DNA of 64,000 bases from Tetracladium setigerum (Eukaryota > Ascomycota > Leotiomycetes > Helotiales). Positions 1 to 11,885 of the stretch are shown here, one piece after another. Position 1 is the stretch's first letter. The number at the start of each line of letters is the position of its first letter. The notes under the pieces were generated by a model that searched no databases, was not told the origin of the DNA, and saw nothing but the letters and a program-made list of their open reading frames with translations. The translations under genes and the position numbers were made by a program. Location: the NCBI GenBank assembly GCA_031472005.1, contig PZJY01000004.1, forward strand, positions 1,028,556 to 1,092,555. Reading direction: 5' to 3'.

Positions 1-2099
1 CGGAAACACTCCAGAATTTCGGCCAGGGCAGCAAACAATTTCTCTCTGGCCTGCTTTATCTCGTAATAAAAGCGGCAGGTCGATTGGCATAAAATTTAAT
101 ATAAAGTCTTGGCTCTTCATGTCCTCAAGCGAGAAGGAACAACAAACCTAACCCCGTTGCGAGATTTTGCGCTCGATGAGGTTGAGATATGCAGCTCGGC
201 AGCTCGCTAACAAGGGGAGCTAACTCCCGGACACGCCACCCGCACGTAATGGCGCCCCCAGAACCAAGTTTCTGCTCCACCACCGACCAGCCGGGATATT
301 CACAATGCCACAATGATCTCCACTATTCCCCATTCTTTCAAGATTGAGCCTATCGCGTTCGGAGCAGGTACAGATGGATCCGCTTTTCTCGTTTTCATTC
401 CAATGAGTACCATACCATCGTGTGATACTCGTGAAGAAGGGGCAAAGAATTTTACCGCAGGATTGCCTTGATTGCTTCATGTCTGTTCTGTCTTATTCAC
501 AACATTACATTGAGCACACTGTGATGCCCGAAGCTATTTCGCGCTGGTTTGATTGAAAGAACCGACGAACGAGGGCTCATGAACTTTGATTCTTCCATAT
601 CGTCTGCGCTTAGGAGCAAAGTCCTTCTTGCAAACAGTGGACGATTGAGTTTGGAGACGGGAGGCCGGGAGTGTGGGAACTAGAAAGTGGGGAGGGATCC
701 ATTTCCCCCATGGTGATCCCGGTTATAATTGCCCACATACATTGCGAAATCCTCCCATGATCTGGCCTGAGACGAATGTGAACGTGGTGTCACTGAACAG
801 CAAAGTTTGCGTTTTCATGCCAACAGTGAACCCTTTAAACATTTCTGGGGATTTATAATTTCTAGCAAGTGCTGTGCAGTACAACTCTCCGTACGGCGTA
901 CTCAAGCTTTGTTGGACTTGTTCTTCCACGTTTGTTGGTACTGTACCAGAACCAGAGGAGAGTTTTAGCAAGCGAAGGGCACCCTACGGAAACCCAGTAC
1001 CTCCGTAGCGAATGATAGGCTTCTAGAAATTCGATGGCAATTTGGATTTCTGCAAGCACGGGGTGATGGGAGTTCCATGTCTCCCGCGACCCCCGACGAC
1101 TGCCCCGATTGCTCGCCTTCCAGTCATCCACTGGGACAGTGGGAAGTGGGGCCCCCATTGAATGTCGTTTTCATTTTGACACAGACAGCTTCGACAAGCT
1201 ACCTCCTAGTCACTTCAATTTGGCTCGTGAAGGAGTAACGAATACTTCTCTGTTTGAGCATCTATCTTCGTTGAAGGAAAACAAAAGAAGCAAAGAAAAT
1301 CCAACTTCAATAATGTGCACCAAACAGTCACTTCTTGAAGTTCCTCACAATTCTTCTATCAAGCGTACGAGTAAAGAATATATTGTATCCTTATTCCCGC
1401 ACCCATCTCAACCCATCCCGGATACTCCAAAACCTCGCCGCATTCGCCCAGCATTTATGCCCTGCGAGCTGAAAACCTATACCATGTAACTGGGTATCTG
1501 GAAACAGCGACGGATCAATGATCAATCAGGCACAGCAAGGAAGCGGAGTTTACATTATGCAGCTAACGTTTCCCTTGAACATGGAATGGCATCCTTCGGT
1601 GGAAGGCCAATAGAAGTCTAGGTGCAATTTGTGCAAAAACGAGTGCCTTGTTTGCCTTTGCTCACCTTATTGCTGAGACTGTTTGGGATGACGGGCGAGG
1701 AAGGGGTAAGACGAGCAGAATTTTAACAAGTTGCAACGGTCAGCCGTAACCGTTGAACCCGTTTGGAAGGGATGGTCCATTCCGAAAGCTTGGGTTTTCT
1801 CCTTGGGTTACCATTCGGTACCTTGTGATTTTACAGGTACAGTACCGGCATCCTTCTTTGTGGCCTGCGATAGATACATGGACTTATGACTTCTGGAAAG
1901 CTCTTTATTGTTTTCATGTTTTTGTTCTCTGGTTGATGATCTTACGACTTCTCTCCAAGACGAAGTCAACCACTTTGATTTAACTCCTCATTCCTGGGTT
2001 ATGCGACTCGGATCATCATACACATAGTCTTTTTTCGACTGCGAAAGAAGACGGGATACATACCACCACCGATACTTCTTCTACAAGCAACCGACGAAG
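1..2099. other. Intergenic region, left edge
   Basis: No convincing gene was found. The open frames are short (126 codons at most), lack recognisable domains and do not join through plausible introns. Two perfect GGTAC-N-GTACC palindromes lie at 937-947 and 1836-1846. The last part (about 2000-2099) is presumably the leader of the next gene. Confidence 0.6.
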
Positions 2100-3660
2100 A
2101 TGTCTTCAACGACTGCTTCGGCCGTCAAGGCAGTGTTAACTGGAGGAGCAGCCTTGACACCGCCTATGAGTGAAGAGGCATTCGCTGCCAGAGCTGCTGA
2201 ATCGAACCTCCCCTTCATTTTGGGAATGATCATACCATTTTTCATTCTGGCATTTGTTGCTGTTTCGTTGAGGACTTGGGTTCGAGTGAGGATTGTCAAG
2301 GTCATGGGGTATGATGATTGGGTCATGTTAGTCGCAATGGTGAGTTTGCGTTTTTCTTTCGTGTTGTTGTTTTCTGGACAAGTTTTTATGAGTTTGCCTT
2401 GTGAGATTCATAAGCTTGCAATTTTGCTATAGACCCAAGTCAATTCGCAAAGTCTTGTGGGAGATAGCATGGGATATGGGCTAACGTGTGCAATTCAAAG
2501 GCTTGCTCCTGTGTCGCGATGAGTGTATTCAGCTGGCAAGCACAACATTCTCTCGGTCGACACACGAATACCATCTCCCGTGAGCACATGATTATTCACC
2601 GCAAGGGAAATCTGATCTACTCCACCATTGGCGCTGTCCTAGGTTTGCATTTGGTCAAAATCAGTATCTGTTTGTTGTTGATGCGTTTCGTGCAAGCGAA
2701 GGCATACAAGATCGCATTATGGAGTATCATTGGTAAATCACAGCTTGGGTACCTCTATATTACTCGTGCTCAATGCTCATTAATCCATTAGGTTTCTTAA
2801 TTGCCTTCACACTCGCATGCTGGGGAACTCTAGTCTTCTGGTGTCTCCCCGTCAAAGCCTTCTGGGATGTCTCTCTGCGCCGATTACCGACAACATACTG
2901 CTACCCGCAAATACACTTCACCAACATCTCAATCATGAACACCGCCATCAACATGTTTACCGATGTTCTCCTAGCCACCCTACCCGTCCATATTATCTGG
3001 TCATTGCAAATCAACCAGCGCCAAAAATTGTCACTCATTGGTGTTTTAAGTCTCGGATACTGTGCGGTTGGATTGGGTGTCGTCAAGGCTATCAAACAAG
3101 TTGGATTGCCAAAAGATTCCGATGCAACATGGTAAGTAACGCTCTTCTATTCTTTTGTACTTTCTCGTCGAACTGCAGCATCTGACAAGAAATTATCTTC
3201 TTCACAGGACCCAAGGCGTCCAAATGTGGGGATACGTCCAACTCAACGTCTCAATAATCGCATCCTGCATGCCCGCCCTCCGCCCTCTCTTCACCTTCCT
3301 CTCCGACGCCGTCTCCTCACGAAACCGCACACGCGGTCCCACAAATGCCAATACTCGCTCAGGCTACTTCCGCCAGTACGACTCCAACGGGACGAGCAAT
3401 GCGAAGAATGGAGGGGCAAGTGGCATGCGCAGTTTTGGGGGAGGCGATATGGATGTTCCAATGAGTGATCTCGAGGCTAATGGGGAAAGACGTTTGTGAG
3501 TGCGAATGAGAGTCAGAGGAGTGATGCTGGGAAGAGTTGGATTGATGCTGATGGGGATTCGGGGAGTGAGAAGGATATTTTGCCTGGGCCGAAGGTGGCG
3601 AATGGTGGGATTATTAGGACGACTGCTTTTACTGTTAAGACTGATAGCGTGAGGGGTTGA
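2100..3660 (+). CDS. Rhodopsin-domain (PTH11/SAT4-like) integral membrane protein, frame broken near the 3' end
   Basis: Exons 2100-2339, 2501-2732, 2792-3131 and 3208-3660; donors GTGAGT, GTAAAT, GTAAGT. The product is a seven-helix fungal membrane protein of the rhodopsin-domain family. The hallmark GYDDWVML follows TM helix 1, and hydrophobic segments continue through exons 2-4. The tail is polar and Ser/Gly-rich. Members include PTH11-like receptors and many proteins of unknown role, so a plasma-membrane receptor is only inferred. The exon-4 frame hits TGA at 3497-3499, but the +1-shifted frame stays open to 3660 and encodes the usual charged tail (GGIIRTTAF). One extra G in the G4 run 3482-3485 joins both frames and gives 421 residues. 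Without it the protein lacks about 54 residues. The family assignment is firm; the ligand is unknown. Confidence 0.85.
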
Positions 3661-6063
3661 GGGGTGTTTCTTTCATTGTACATTTTCACTTTACTTTGGT
3701 ATTTAAGTGGCGAAATTTGGGAAGCTTTGGCATGTGTATTGTGTTATGATTGGAAATATGGTATTGAGTACGTATGTTGTAAGATCTTCACTTGAACAAT
3801 TACGCGAGAGATTTGGCACATTGAATGGTCAATTGACAAGACAATCAACCTGTCATTCTCACCTATCACACTATCGATCCTGGATGAACTTCTCCATTTT
3901 TGGCTTCTAGGTCTCCAAGTCTCGAATTGGGTGCAGTACACGAGGACAAAATCTATGCATCGCCAATCTCACCAGATATCTATCTATCCACAGTTCTATT
4001 TTCTCCCTCCTCCCCAACGCAACCAAAACCCACACAAAAAGACAAGTCCAGGAACTGATCGCATGCGCAAAAATGGCAATATTGCGTCTCATTATTCACA
4101 ATCCATTGCAAATTTTGACCGTTGTAACTGACTGACGTCTCGACTTCCCTCTTCTGGATATCGCGGAACTTTCTTGGGCTGACAATTTGTGGATCATCGG
4201 GGAACGCGCCACAAACCGACAGAGACAGACATCCAACAACATTCCACGACCTCACAGCTTCTTCACCCATCTCCTTCTCTCCCTCTTCCTTACTATTTAC
4301 ACGTTCAGCGGTCTTACAGTGCCTTGAGTTGAGGTGCTGTCCTGCGATGCGTTCTTCCACCTGCGTGCGATCGTGACGCGATGGTGCTGGAGATTCGGCC
4401 GTCGCTCACTGTGTTTTTGGCGGGTCGCGGGCGTCCGTACAGTGCTAGTGCACTGTACAGTACAAGAAGGAGAGGAAACTGCGAGGATTTTTTTTCAATG
4501 CTTTCTTTTGAATAAGGAGGGGAGGGGAAGGAGAGATCCCTCATCTGTCGCGCGCGAGCTGATCTGGATTTATACTATACTCCATTGCCGTTACTGTTGC
4601 GGGTGCTGTTCTTCTGTCTGTTGTGCGCGTTCTGCTTTCCGGTCATCTTATTTTCTGGCTGGTGGCTCAACGGCTGAGATGATCAACGTGTTGAGCTGGC
4701 TGCTTTTGCATTTCTGGCAAACAATTAATTGTATCGGAAGATACCGATCGTTGAGAATTGAAGTTAATCGTCATCCTCATTTGCGACGACACGGTGATTT
4801 ATTATGTGTCACCGCAATCCACATAGTTGTATTCGTGCTTTTCGGGCTTCTCAACGCCATTTCTGGAAAAGTTGTCCCGGAAAAAAAATCCCATCTCCAA
4901 ATTGGTATCGCGAGCGCATTCTGGAGAAGTTCAGCGTCCTTAATTATGAAGTTTTTCTTCTACTTGCGAGCGCGTGGTTTTGATTCAATGTTCACAGGAA
5001 CAGAGTTTCCGCGGATCTACATTACAGCAGAGCCGTCCTTCGTTCATCTCTTCCATACATCGGACGCATTCCGCCCCTTGCCTTCCAAAAAGCTCTCGAG
5101 AACCTTGTTGATATTTTCTCCCATTAATAGATTCTACCTTGATGTCTACGGATATTGCCCAGGACTTCTCCTGTCCGCATCTTCAATCCTCATCGTCGAA
5201 TCGCAAGCTTCCCAGACCTCGGCCACCCCATCTTTGGAGCTGCAGGCGACAATTTAAAGCATTAAACATCCTTTCCGTCCTCGTTGTGACAAAGAACAAG
5301 GACCAACGATGTTGAAGCTCGTGATAAGCGATGACCGGCATTGCTTGTGCCAAGCACTCCGTTCCATTTAACTCGCTTGGCTGGTGAATTCTCCTTCCTC
5401 ATCCACATTAACCGGCTCTTGGAGATTCCTTGGGGATTTCTTGGGGTTCGACATGAACTTCCATGAAAGGTTCGCTCTAAATACAAGCTGGCTTGGGACT
5501 TTCGATGGAGGCTGGATTTCTCCGCATTCAAGGCTTGAGTTGGCTTGAACTGGCGGCCATTCCTGCGCTTGTACCTGCTTGCCTGCCACCTCCTCGTCCC
5601 TGAGTGGTTGTTGACATCGCCAAGGTCCTCTATCAACAACCTTTCTCCTCTCCAAGAGTCCTTCTAATCCTTTGGTCACACAACCGGACAAGCATGGCCA
5701 GCAAGAATCCCTCACAGCTTCAATCTTATCGACCGCCACCACGGTCATTACAACCTTTCCCCTCTGCCAAGAATCTTACTTCCTTCCCTTCTGAGGCAAC
5801 ATTCTCCTGCGAAGGTAACCGTGAGTGACGAGGCATGACTGCGAGCTTCCATCTTGAACGCTTGGAGAAAGATAGAGCGGTGATCCGTCGTGGCCAAGAT
5901 GCGAGCAGGCAACTTCCAGAGGAGAGCAACATGAGTATATATAGGATGGGATGCGCGCGTTTGAGCGGCTTTTTGCTCTCCACACTCATTGTCAAACGTC
6001 AATTGTCTCAAACCTTCTCACCGTGATCATTGAAGCTTGTCCCATACAAGCTCTCCATTCATC
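3661..6063. other. Intergenic region with an unassigned long open frame
   Basis: This 2.4-kb gap holds an open frame at 4334-5257 (+, first ATG at 4679, 192 codons from there). Its translation is rich in Cys, Phe, Ser and Arg and has no recognisable domain, so it is probably non-coding. A perfect inverted repeat lies at 4437-4458 and a GTAC-A-GTAC palindrome at 4455-4463. The right end is the promoter of the next gene. Confidence 0.5.
5936..5945 (+). promoter_or_regulatory. Probable TATA box
   Basis: TATATATAGG lies 119 bp upstream of the ATG at 6064, a normal distance for a fungal core promoter with a short leader. It is a sequence match only. Confidence 0.55.
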
Positions 6064-7926
6064 ATGCGTTTCACCTCATCCGTCGTGGGCGCGTTGGCTT
6101 TTGCCGGTGCTGCCTACGCAAAGGAGGAGCCAGTCAACGAGGAACTTGCTCGCAGTGAGTAGTTTAAACCTTTGCCGTTCTTACTCAGGTCTTGTCTTTA
6201 CTAACTCTCCTTCTAGCCTACTATGACTCCGGTATTGCACACGAGGAGATCATGGCGGCCAAGTTGGCTCACTGGGCTTACGAGACTGAGATTGGAGCAA
6301 TGAACTCCTCTCAATGGCCAGCCTGGCATGGAAAGGTCCGCTGCTCCAACGGCATTGCGGACGCCAAGCCAGGTGTTGCTGGACATCAATTCAAGTGCCG
6401 CAACGTAAGAGAACATCCTGACAAAGTCACGGGACTTCTGTTCAATTCGCATGCTGACATTGACTTCTAGATGGACTTGTACTCCTTCATCCCATTCGAG
6501 GATCTTGGATGCCCCAGTGCTGAGGGTTCCGGATCTTGGGGTTGGACTGATGAGAAGTCTGGACGTGAATTCGTCGCTGCTGGATGTTATGAGGGTACCG
6601 CCTTCATGGAGATCCTCAGCACCGGCAAGCTCGTCAAGCTTGGATTCCTCACATCCTACGCACCCCTTGCTTCGGGGTCCATTTGGCACGAGTTGAGAGG
6701 TTACAAGAACTACATGATCATCGGAAGTGAATTGCTTCACCACGGTGTCCAAATCTTCGACATGTCGAAGCTCCTCACCATCGACCCAGCCAAGCCAGTT
6801 ACTTTCGATGGAACCAACTCCACCACCAGCGACTTGACCTCGCACGTCAACCCATCCGTCTTCGGCCGTTCGCACAACGTCCACGTCCACCACACTCTCC
6901 CTTACTTCGTTACCGTTGGTATGGGACCCAGACTTCAAGGTGAGCCAACCTGCTGGTCCGGTATCATCTTCTGGGATATCACCGATATCGAGAACCCAAA
7001 GCACGTTGGTTGCGCTGGTGAGGATGGATATGTCCACGACATCCAATGCTTGATCTACAAGGGACCAGATACCAAATACGTCGGTACCGATGTCGTAAGT
7101 ACAAGTTCATTCGTCTCGAGACTTTGGCTTTACAGTTATACTAATTTCCTGACAGTGCTATGGTTACAACGAGGATACTCTCACCATCTACAACGTCACT
7201 GACAAGGCCAACGCCAAGATCATCTCCCGTACTGCCTACACTGGAGCAGACTACACCCACCAAGGAGAAGTCCTCGACAAGGAATGGCAACAATACATCA
7301 TCCTCGACGACGAGAGAGATGAGACCAACCGCCGAGGCCCAGCCGGCGACGGATACCCAGTCACCTATGTCTGGGATATCTCCTCGCTCGAGGCCCCCAA
7401 GCAAACCGGTATCTACAAGGGAACCACCATGACCATTGACCACAACCAATACGTCATCGGCGACTACGTCTACCAATCCAACTACGGCTCCGGTCTCCGC
7501 GTGTACGACATCTCCTCGATCCCCAAGAACAGCAAGGGCACCGACGTCTGCGAAGTAGCCTATATCGACATCTACCCCGAAGACGACATGGTTCCCGGCG
7601 GCGGCATCGTGCAATACTCCGGCTCATGGTCTCACTACCCATACTTCAAGTCCGGCTACATCTTCGTGCACACCATCGAGCGTGGTGCGTTCGTTGCTAA
7701 GGCCGCGCAGGCTTTCCCCAAGTGCCAGAAGACTTGCAATGCTGACAACTGTCTGCGAACGCTTCGCTCGGCGGATAAGTTGGCTGATAGCCAGGCTTTC
7801 TGTGGGGAGTTCACGAAGACTGTCATTGCTGCTCCTACTGCTGTCGTGCCTTATGCTGCTGCTGCTTGCACGGGTAATGTTATTTCCCGTGTCAGCTCTG
7901 CTTGCGCTTGCTTGCCTACCGCTTAA
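6064..7926 (+). CDS. Secreted choice-of-anchor-B / LVIVD-repeat protein (fungal 'regulatory P domain' protein)
   Basis: Exons 6064-6154, 6217-6404, 6471-7094 and 7156-7926 give 557 residues. A clear signal peptide (about residues 1-19, ending GAAYA) is followed by a beta-propeller-like body. Repeated blade motifs have the pattern GxxVFDxS/LxVYDISS, and the HNVHVH and DHNQYV stretches fit LVIVD/TIGR04312-type proteins. The C-terminus adds a Cys-rich module (KCQKTC...DNCLR...FC) and a short AC-rich tail common in secreted fungal homologues. No GPI signal is obvious. The protein should be extracellular or wall-associated; no enzymatic reaction is established. All introns have GT-AG ends and frames agree. 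The TATA box at 5936 supports the chosen ATG. Confidence 0.85.
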
Positions 7927-9192
7927 GTGCGCGCTGGTAGTGGGAAAAGGAGGGAGAGGGAGGGTGTTTGAGAAAAAGGTGTTTATGATAGTGATCTGAT
8001 GATGATATTTATGATGATGTAGGTATGGCAAAAGTTAGACTGGAAGCATACATAGATTAGGTCTAATGTGTGATGAGAATTATAATTGTATATATATTCA
8101 CGCAAATAACTGCTTTCATCATTCGTCACATTTTGCTCTTGTGAGAATGATTCCGTTCGGACCTTTGAAATAGTATATCGCAGCCGTTATTATGTTTCGG
8201 CTAAGTATTAGCCGTTATGTTTCTTTTACATTACTTACATTAGCTCACAATGTCGTGCCTTAGCTTTCACACCACAATTAGATTACCTTGATCTAAAAAG
8301 TTCTAAAGACATCTAATAAGATTTAATAAGATCTAAAAGGATCTAAAAAGATCTTATAATATTATAAAAAAAGAAAGGAAATAAGGGTTAAACTCGTCAA
8401 TCTCAATTTCGGATGCTGCTCGGAAGCCAACACAAAATCAACAAAGATCACGTGCCATCGGATCACAAACCCTTCCGTCCACACTCTCAACCCTTTCCCC
8501 CTTTTCTCAGCCTCATCGCATTCACCACGTGGTCTCGGATTGGAATGGCACTCCTCCATCTCCATCCATCCCATCTTCCCCCATCCATTTTCTTTTCTTT
8601 TTTTTTTACTCCCCATCAACGAGTGCCGCTACCTCCGTACCCAAAGAAAGAGTTGTGGTGGAGCTTGGCAACCACTGACATGGCCTGAAGCCTTTTCCTT
8701 GGTCCCGGCACTTGGTTCGTCCGGAGAGTTTGGTGGGCTTTAGCGGACGATCCTGCAGGGCTTTACGTCTTTCCGGGTGGTCTTAGCTCCCTCGGTTTCC
8801 GCAAAAAAGGGTCATCAATGTTCTCGGCCTCTTCATCATCCGTGATGTGATGAGATGAAGCGGGCGCTATTGAAAATGAGACAAATTTGGAGGGAAGAGG
8901 GGGGAAGCTGATGGGTGATATAATATCTTCGTCTTGCCGTGGGTTTGATGGGATGAAGTTTCCAGGTACCTGATGCAAATCGACGATTGAAAGAACTGCA
9001 CTGCAAGGAGGAAGAAGAAGAGTTGGTTGTTTGGGTTGTTTGAAACATCAACACGCGCGCAGTCGACTGACTACATATATTTCGTCGCAACACTTCGGAA
9101 TTTCAGCTTAGAGGTCAGCCTTCTCTAATCGACACTTCTTTCTATATACCAGGTCTACCACCTCCCGTCAACAGCAAGCAAGACAATCAGAA
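7927..9192. other. Intergenic region
   Basis: The region contains the 3' end of the upstream gene, a striking AT-rich 10-bp repeat (8290-8359) and the promoter of the gene at 9193. Open frames are short and C/T-rich. No gene was recognised. Confidence 0.6.
8290..8359. repeat. Seven tandem copies of a degenerate 10-bp unit (GATCTAAAAA type)
   Basis: Seven consecutive 10-bp units start with GATCT, GTTCT, CATCT or GATTT and end in an A-rich half. The A-tracts therefore recur at the DNA helical period. The array sits between a 3' UTR and the next promoter and lies in no open frame. Confidence 0.75.
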
Positions 9193-9959
9193 ATGATGGG
9201 AATCTGCAGTAACAGACCGGAAGGCTTCGTGAGTTATCCCCATCCTCCTCCTCCACCACCTCGCCCATCTTACATATCGCAAAACTAACAATTCCTCCTC
9301 CTAGGGCCCCAAATCCACCCTCTCCTCACCCCTCCCAACCGCCTGCTTCACCGACACAATCCTCATCCCCTCCCCATCTTCCTCCTCCCCATCCTCCTCC
9401 TCACCACCTCCCTCCTCACAACCTACCAAACCACCACCTCCCTCCCACACATCCGCGCGCGCCCCCTCCGAACCTGCGCCTTCAAATCCCTCACCCTAAC
9501 ATACTACATCCTCATCGCGGCCAACATCCTCATGCAAACTCTCGAACTCGTCCGCCTGAGCTTAATCCATTACGGCATCGGCCTCCTCCCTTTCGTAATC
9601 ATCGGCCTACTCGCTGGAGGGGTATTACATTTCACGCAAGGATGGCGAAATCGATTTTACTGTTGGCAGGGGGTTAACATTTGGCTTTGGGTTGGGGGTT
9701 GGTGATGTCGGTTGTGAAGACGGTGGGGTTGGTGATTGAGGGTGTGGGGGAGAGGAAGGGGAGTAGGTATCCGATGGAGGATCAGATTACGGATACGGCT
9801 GTTATGGCGGGGGTTTATGGGGTGTTGGTTGTGTTGGAAGGGGTGTTGTGGTGGTTGGATGGGAGGGGGGAGGAGGTGGAGGAGTCGAGTGTGAGGAGTA
9901 GGTCGCCCATGATTAGGTATGGGTTTGGGGGGAAGGAGTTTGGGAGGGAGTCGAAGTGA
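9193..9959 (+). CDS. Polytopic membrane protein resembling the N-terminal membrane domain of MRP-type ABC transporters, frame broken twice
   Basis: Exon 1 is 9193-9228 (MMGICSNRPEGF) and exon 2 is 9305-9959. The start, followed by CFTDTILIP, resembles the TMD0 N-terminus of fungal MRP-like ABC transporters. At least four hydrophobic segments follow (LLPFVIIGLLAGG, LVMSVVKTVGLV, VYGVLVVLEGVL). No nucleotide-binding domain exists downstream, so this would be a free-standing domain of about 230 residues. The conserved text moves through three frames. One extra base in C4 9367-9370 (or the adjacent C run) and one in G5 9694-9698 make it continuous, and the total length becomes divisible by three. 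Either the consensus lacks two bases or the gene is decaying. The function is unknown and the family call is tentative. Confidence 0.5.
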
Positions 9960-10389
9960 GGGAGTTCTTAGTAGGAGGTAGGGGATGGTTTAGTTTGGGA
10001 TGGTTGGTTGCATTGCAAGGCGTTTGGTTGGAGTGGGATGGTTAATGGGCTGTGTTTTTTTGATGATACCTATCTTATGTGCCGATTCAAAAATGTAAAT
10101 AATAGGCCTTTGCCTTCTCTATGCCTTAACCCATTACTTCTCATCTCAATTATGAATTATAGGGCAAGTGTAAGTGTAACCAAGCTAGACAACTGGCAAC
10201 TTACGCCGAGAACAATATGCACTCAAAAGCTTAACTAGGCCAAGGAAACGCAAGGCGTAAGGTACGATCGATACCGTAATTCTGTAACTTTATATCTAAC
10301 TTTCAAATCTTAAATCTTCTTGACCTACTTCTTCTAAGCCTACTTCCTCTCAACATATTTCCTCTTAGTCTTCTTCTTCCAAATCCACC
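9960..10389. other. Convergent 3' intergenic region
   Basis: The space lies between two converging genes. It includes a pyrimidine-rich stretch at about 10300-10380, read as a purine-rich 3' UTR of the minus-strand gene. No gene was found. Confidence 0.6.
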
Positions 10390-11885
10390 TTACTTCTCAG
10401 CCTCAAACTTCGTAACAAGCGTCCCAATATGCGGAAGAATCTCCACGGCGAACTCATCACCATCATGCAAAAACTCCGTCGGCTTAAAGCCAAATCCCAC
10501 ACCGGCCGGAGTTCCAGTTAAAATGATGGTTCCAGCTGGAAGGGTCGTACCCTGGGAGATGAAGGAGACGAGTTTTTGCACGGAGAATACAAGATCGCTG
10601 CAGTCAAGATTAGCAAATGATTCCTCTGAAGTCTTGACTTTTCTTGGAGGGGGAGGAGTAGAGTGAAATGTAGGGGAAAGGGAAATGCGGACAGGAAATG
10701 GGGAAAAGAAAAGGGAAATGGTAAAAGGGGAAAAGAAAAGATTACATACTCAGCACCACAATTCTGCATAACCCTCCCATTCTTCAACCCCCTAACCCAC
10801 AACTTCCCCACATCAGGCACAACCTCCTTCGACACCACGACCGGCCCAATCGGACACGCCCCATCAAACCCCTTACTATACCCCCACTGACTCTGCGCAA
10901 ACTGCGCCGCGCGCGACGACACATCGTTGGCGGCTGTATAGCCCAGAACGTAGTCGAGAGCGTGCTCTTCAGAGACGTTTTTGCAGGTGCGGCCGATGAC
11001 GACCACGAGTTCGGATTCGTAGTCGCAGGTGTCGGAGGCGAGGGTGTGTTTGGGGATTATGGTGGGCGTGGGGTAGGGGGAGGAGAGGGTTGTGGCGGGT
11101 TTGAGGAAGATTGTTGGGAGGGTGGGAAGGGGGAGCTTGGATTCAAGGGCGTGTTGGGCGTACTGGATGATGATAAATTAATCAAAATGATTGAATGATA
11201 CAATCTGGAAAAGGAGGGTCGGGGTGGGGAAGGAAAGAAATGAAAATAGGTAAGATAGGTATATAGGTATATACATACATTCAACCCCACACATCTAATA
11301 GTCCCAACCTCCGACTGAGCAAGCGGCGACAACAGCCTCCCAATCAAAGCAGTCTTTCCCGTTGCTGTCCCAGGAGTGAGAATAGAACTTCCACTGAAAG
11401 TCTTGACTTCGACATCTTGGCCTTTGTGAGTGGCTGCTCCGACATCGACAGTTGCATCGACAGGTTCGCCGATGAGAATTTCACTTTCATTTTCTTCGTA
11501 GGAGGAGGATGAGGATTTGGGGATGAAGCGGAGGAGACCTGTGTGAGAGTCAGAGAGTGGGATTGATATGTGAGTGAGTGAGTGAGTGAGTGAGTGAGTT
11601 GGGCAACTTGGGTGGAGTGTTATGAATGAGAGAGAGAGATGTGGGAGAGCAGGGAAAGGGAGATTACGAACGTGTGAAAGATGGAATCGACATGATTACT
11701 GAATTTGATTTTCTTGTTGTAGAAGTTGAAGAATACGGGCGAATAATGTGATGATTATGATGAAGTATTCGTGAGATTCGTGAGGAAAAATGATCTCGAG
11801 AAGTGGGAGGTGAGAAGTGGGGGAGAGCGAGACGTGAAGCAGAGACAGAGGAATATAGAAATCTTTGACCAATAAGTTTGAACAT
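10390..11885 (-). CDS. FAH-domain hydrolase (FAHD1-like acylpyruvase/oxaloacetate decarboxylase family), with alternative mitochondrial start
   Basis: Exons in coding order are 11672-11693 (short form) or 11672-11885 (long form), then 11279-11538, 10750-11162 and 10390-10597. The short form has 300 residues. Fold-signature motifs include CDYESELVVVIGR (metal-binding acidic residues), GYTAANDVSSR and GTIILTGTPAGVG. Known family reactions are cleavage of acylpyruvates and decarboxylation of oxaloacetate; which applies here is inferred. The frame stays open upstream of the internal ATG at 11691-11693 to an ATG at 11883-11885. That adds 64 residues rich in Arg, Ser and His with a single acidic residue, containing RPY-SS, a textbook R-3 cleavage site. 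The long start thus encodes a credible mitochondrial presequence, and the internal ATG could give a cytosolic form. The intron after the first exon carries a (TGAG)7 run. Confidence 0.9.
11571..11599. repeat. (TGAG)n microsatellite inside an intron
   Basis: About seven tandem TGAG units (read on the plus strand) lie within the first intron (11539-11671) of the FAH-domain gene. It is a likely length polymorphism without coding effect. Confidence 0.85.
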
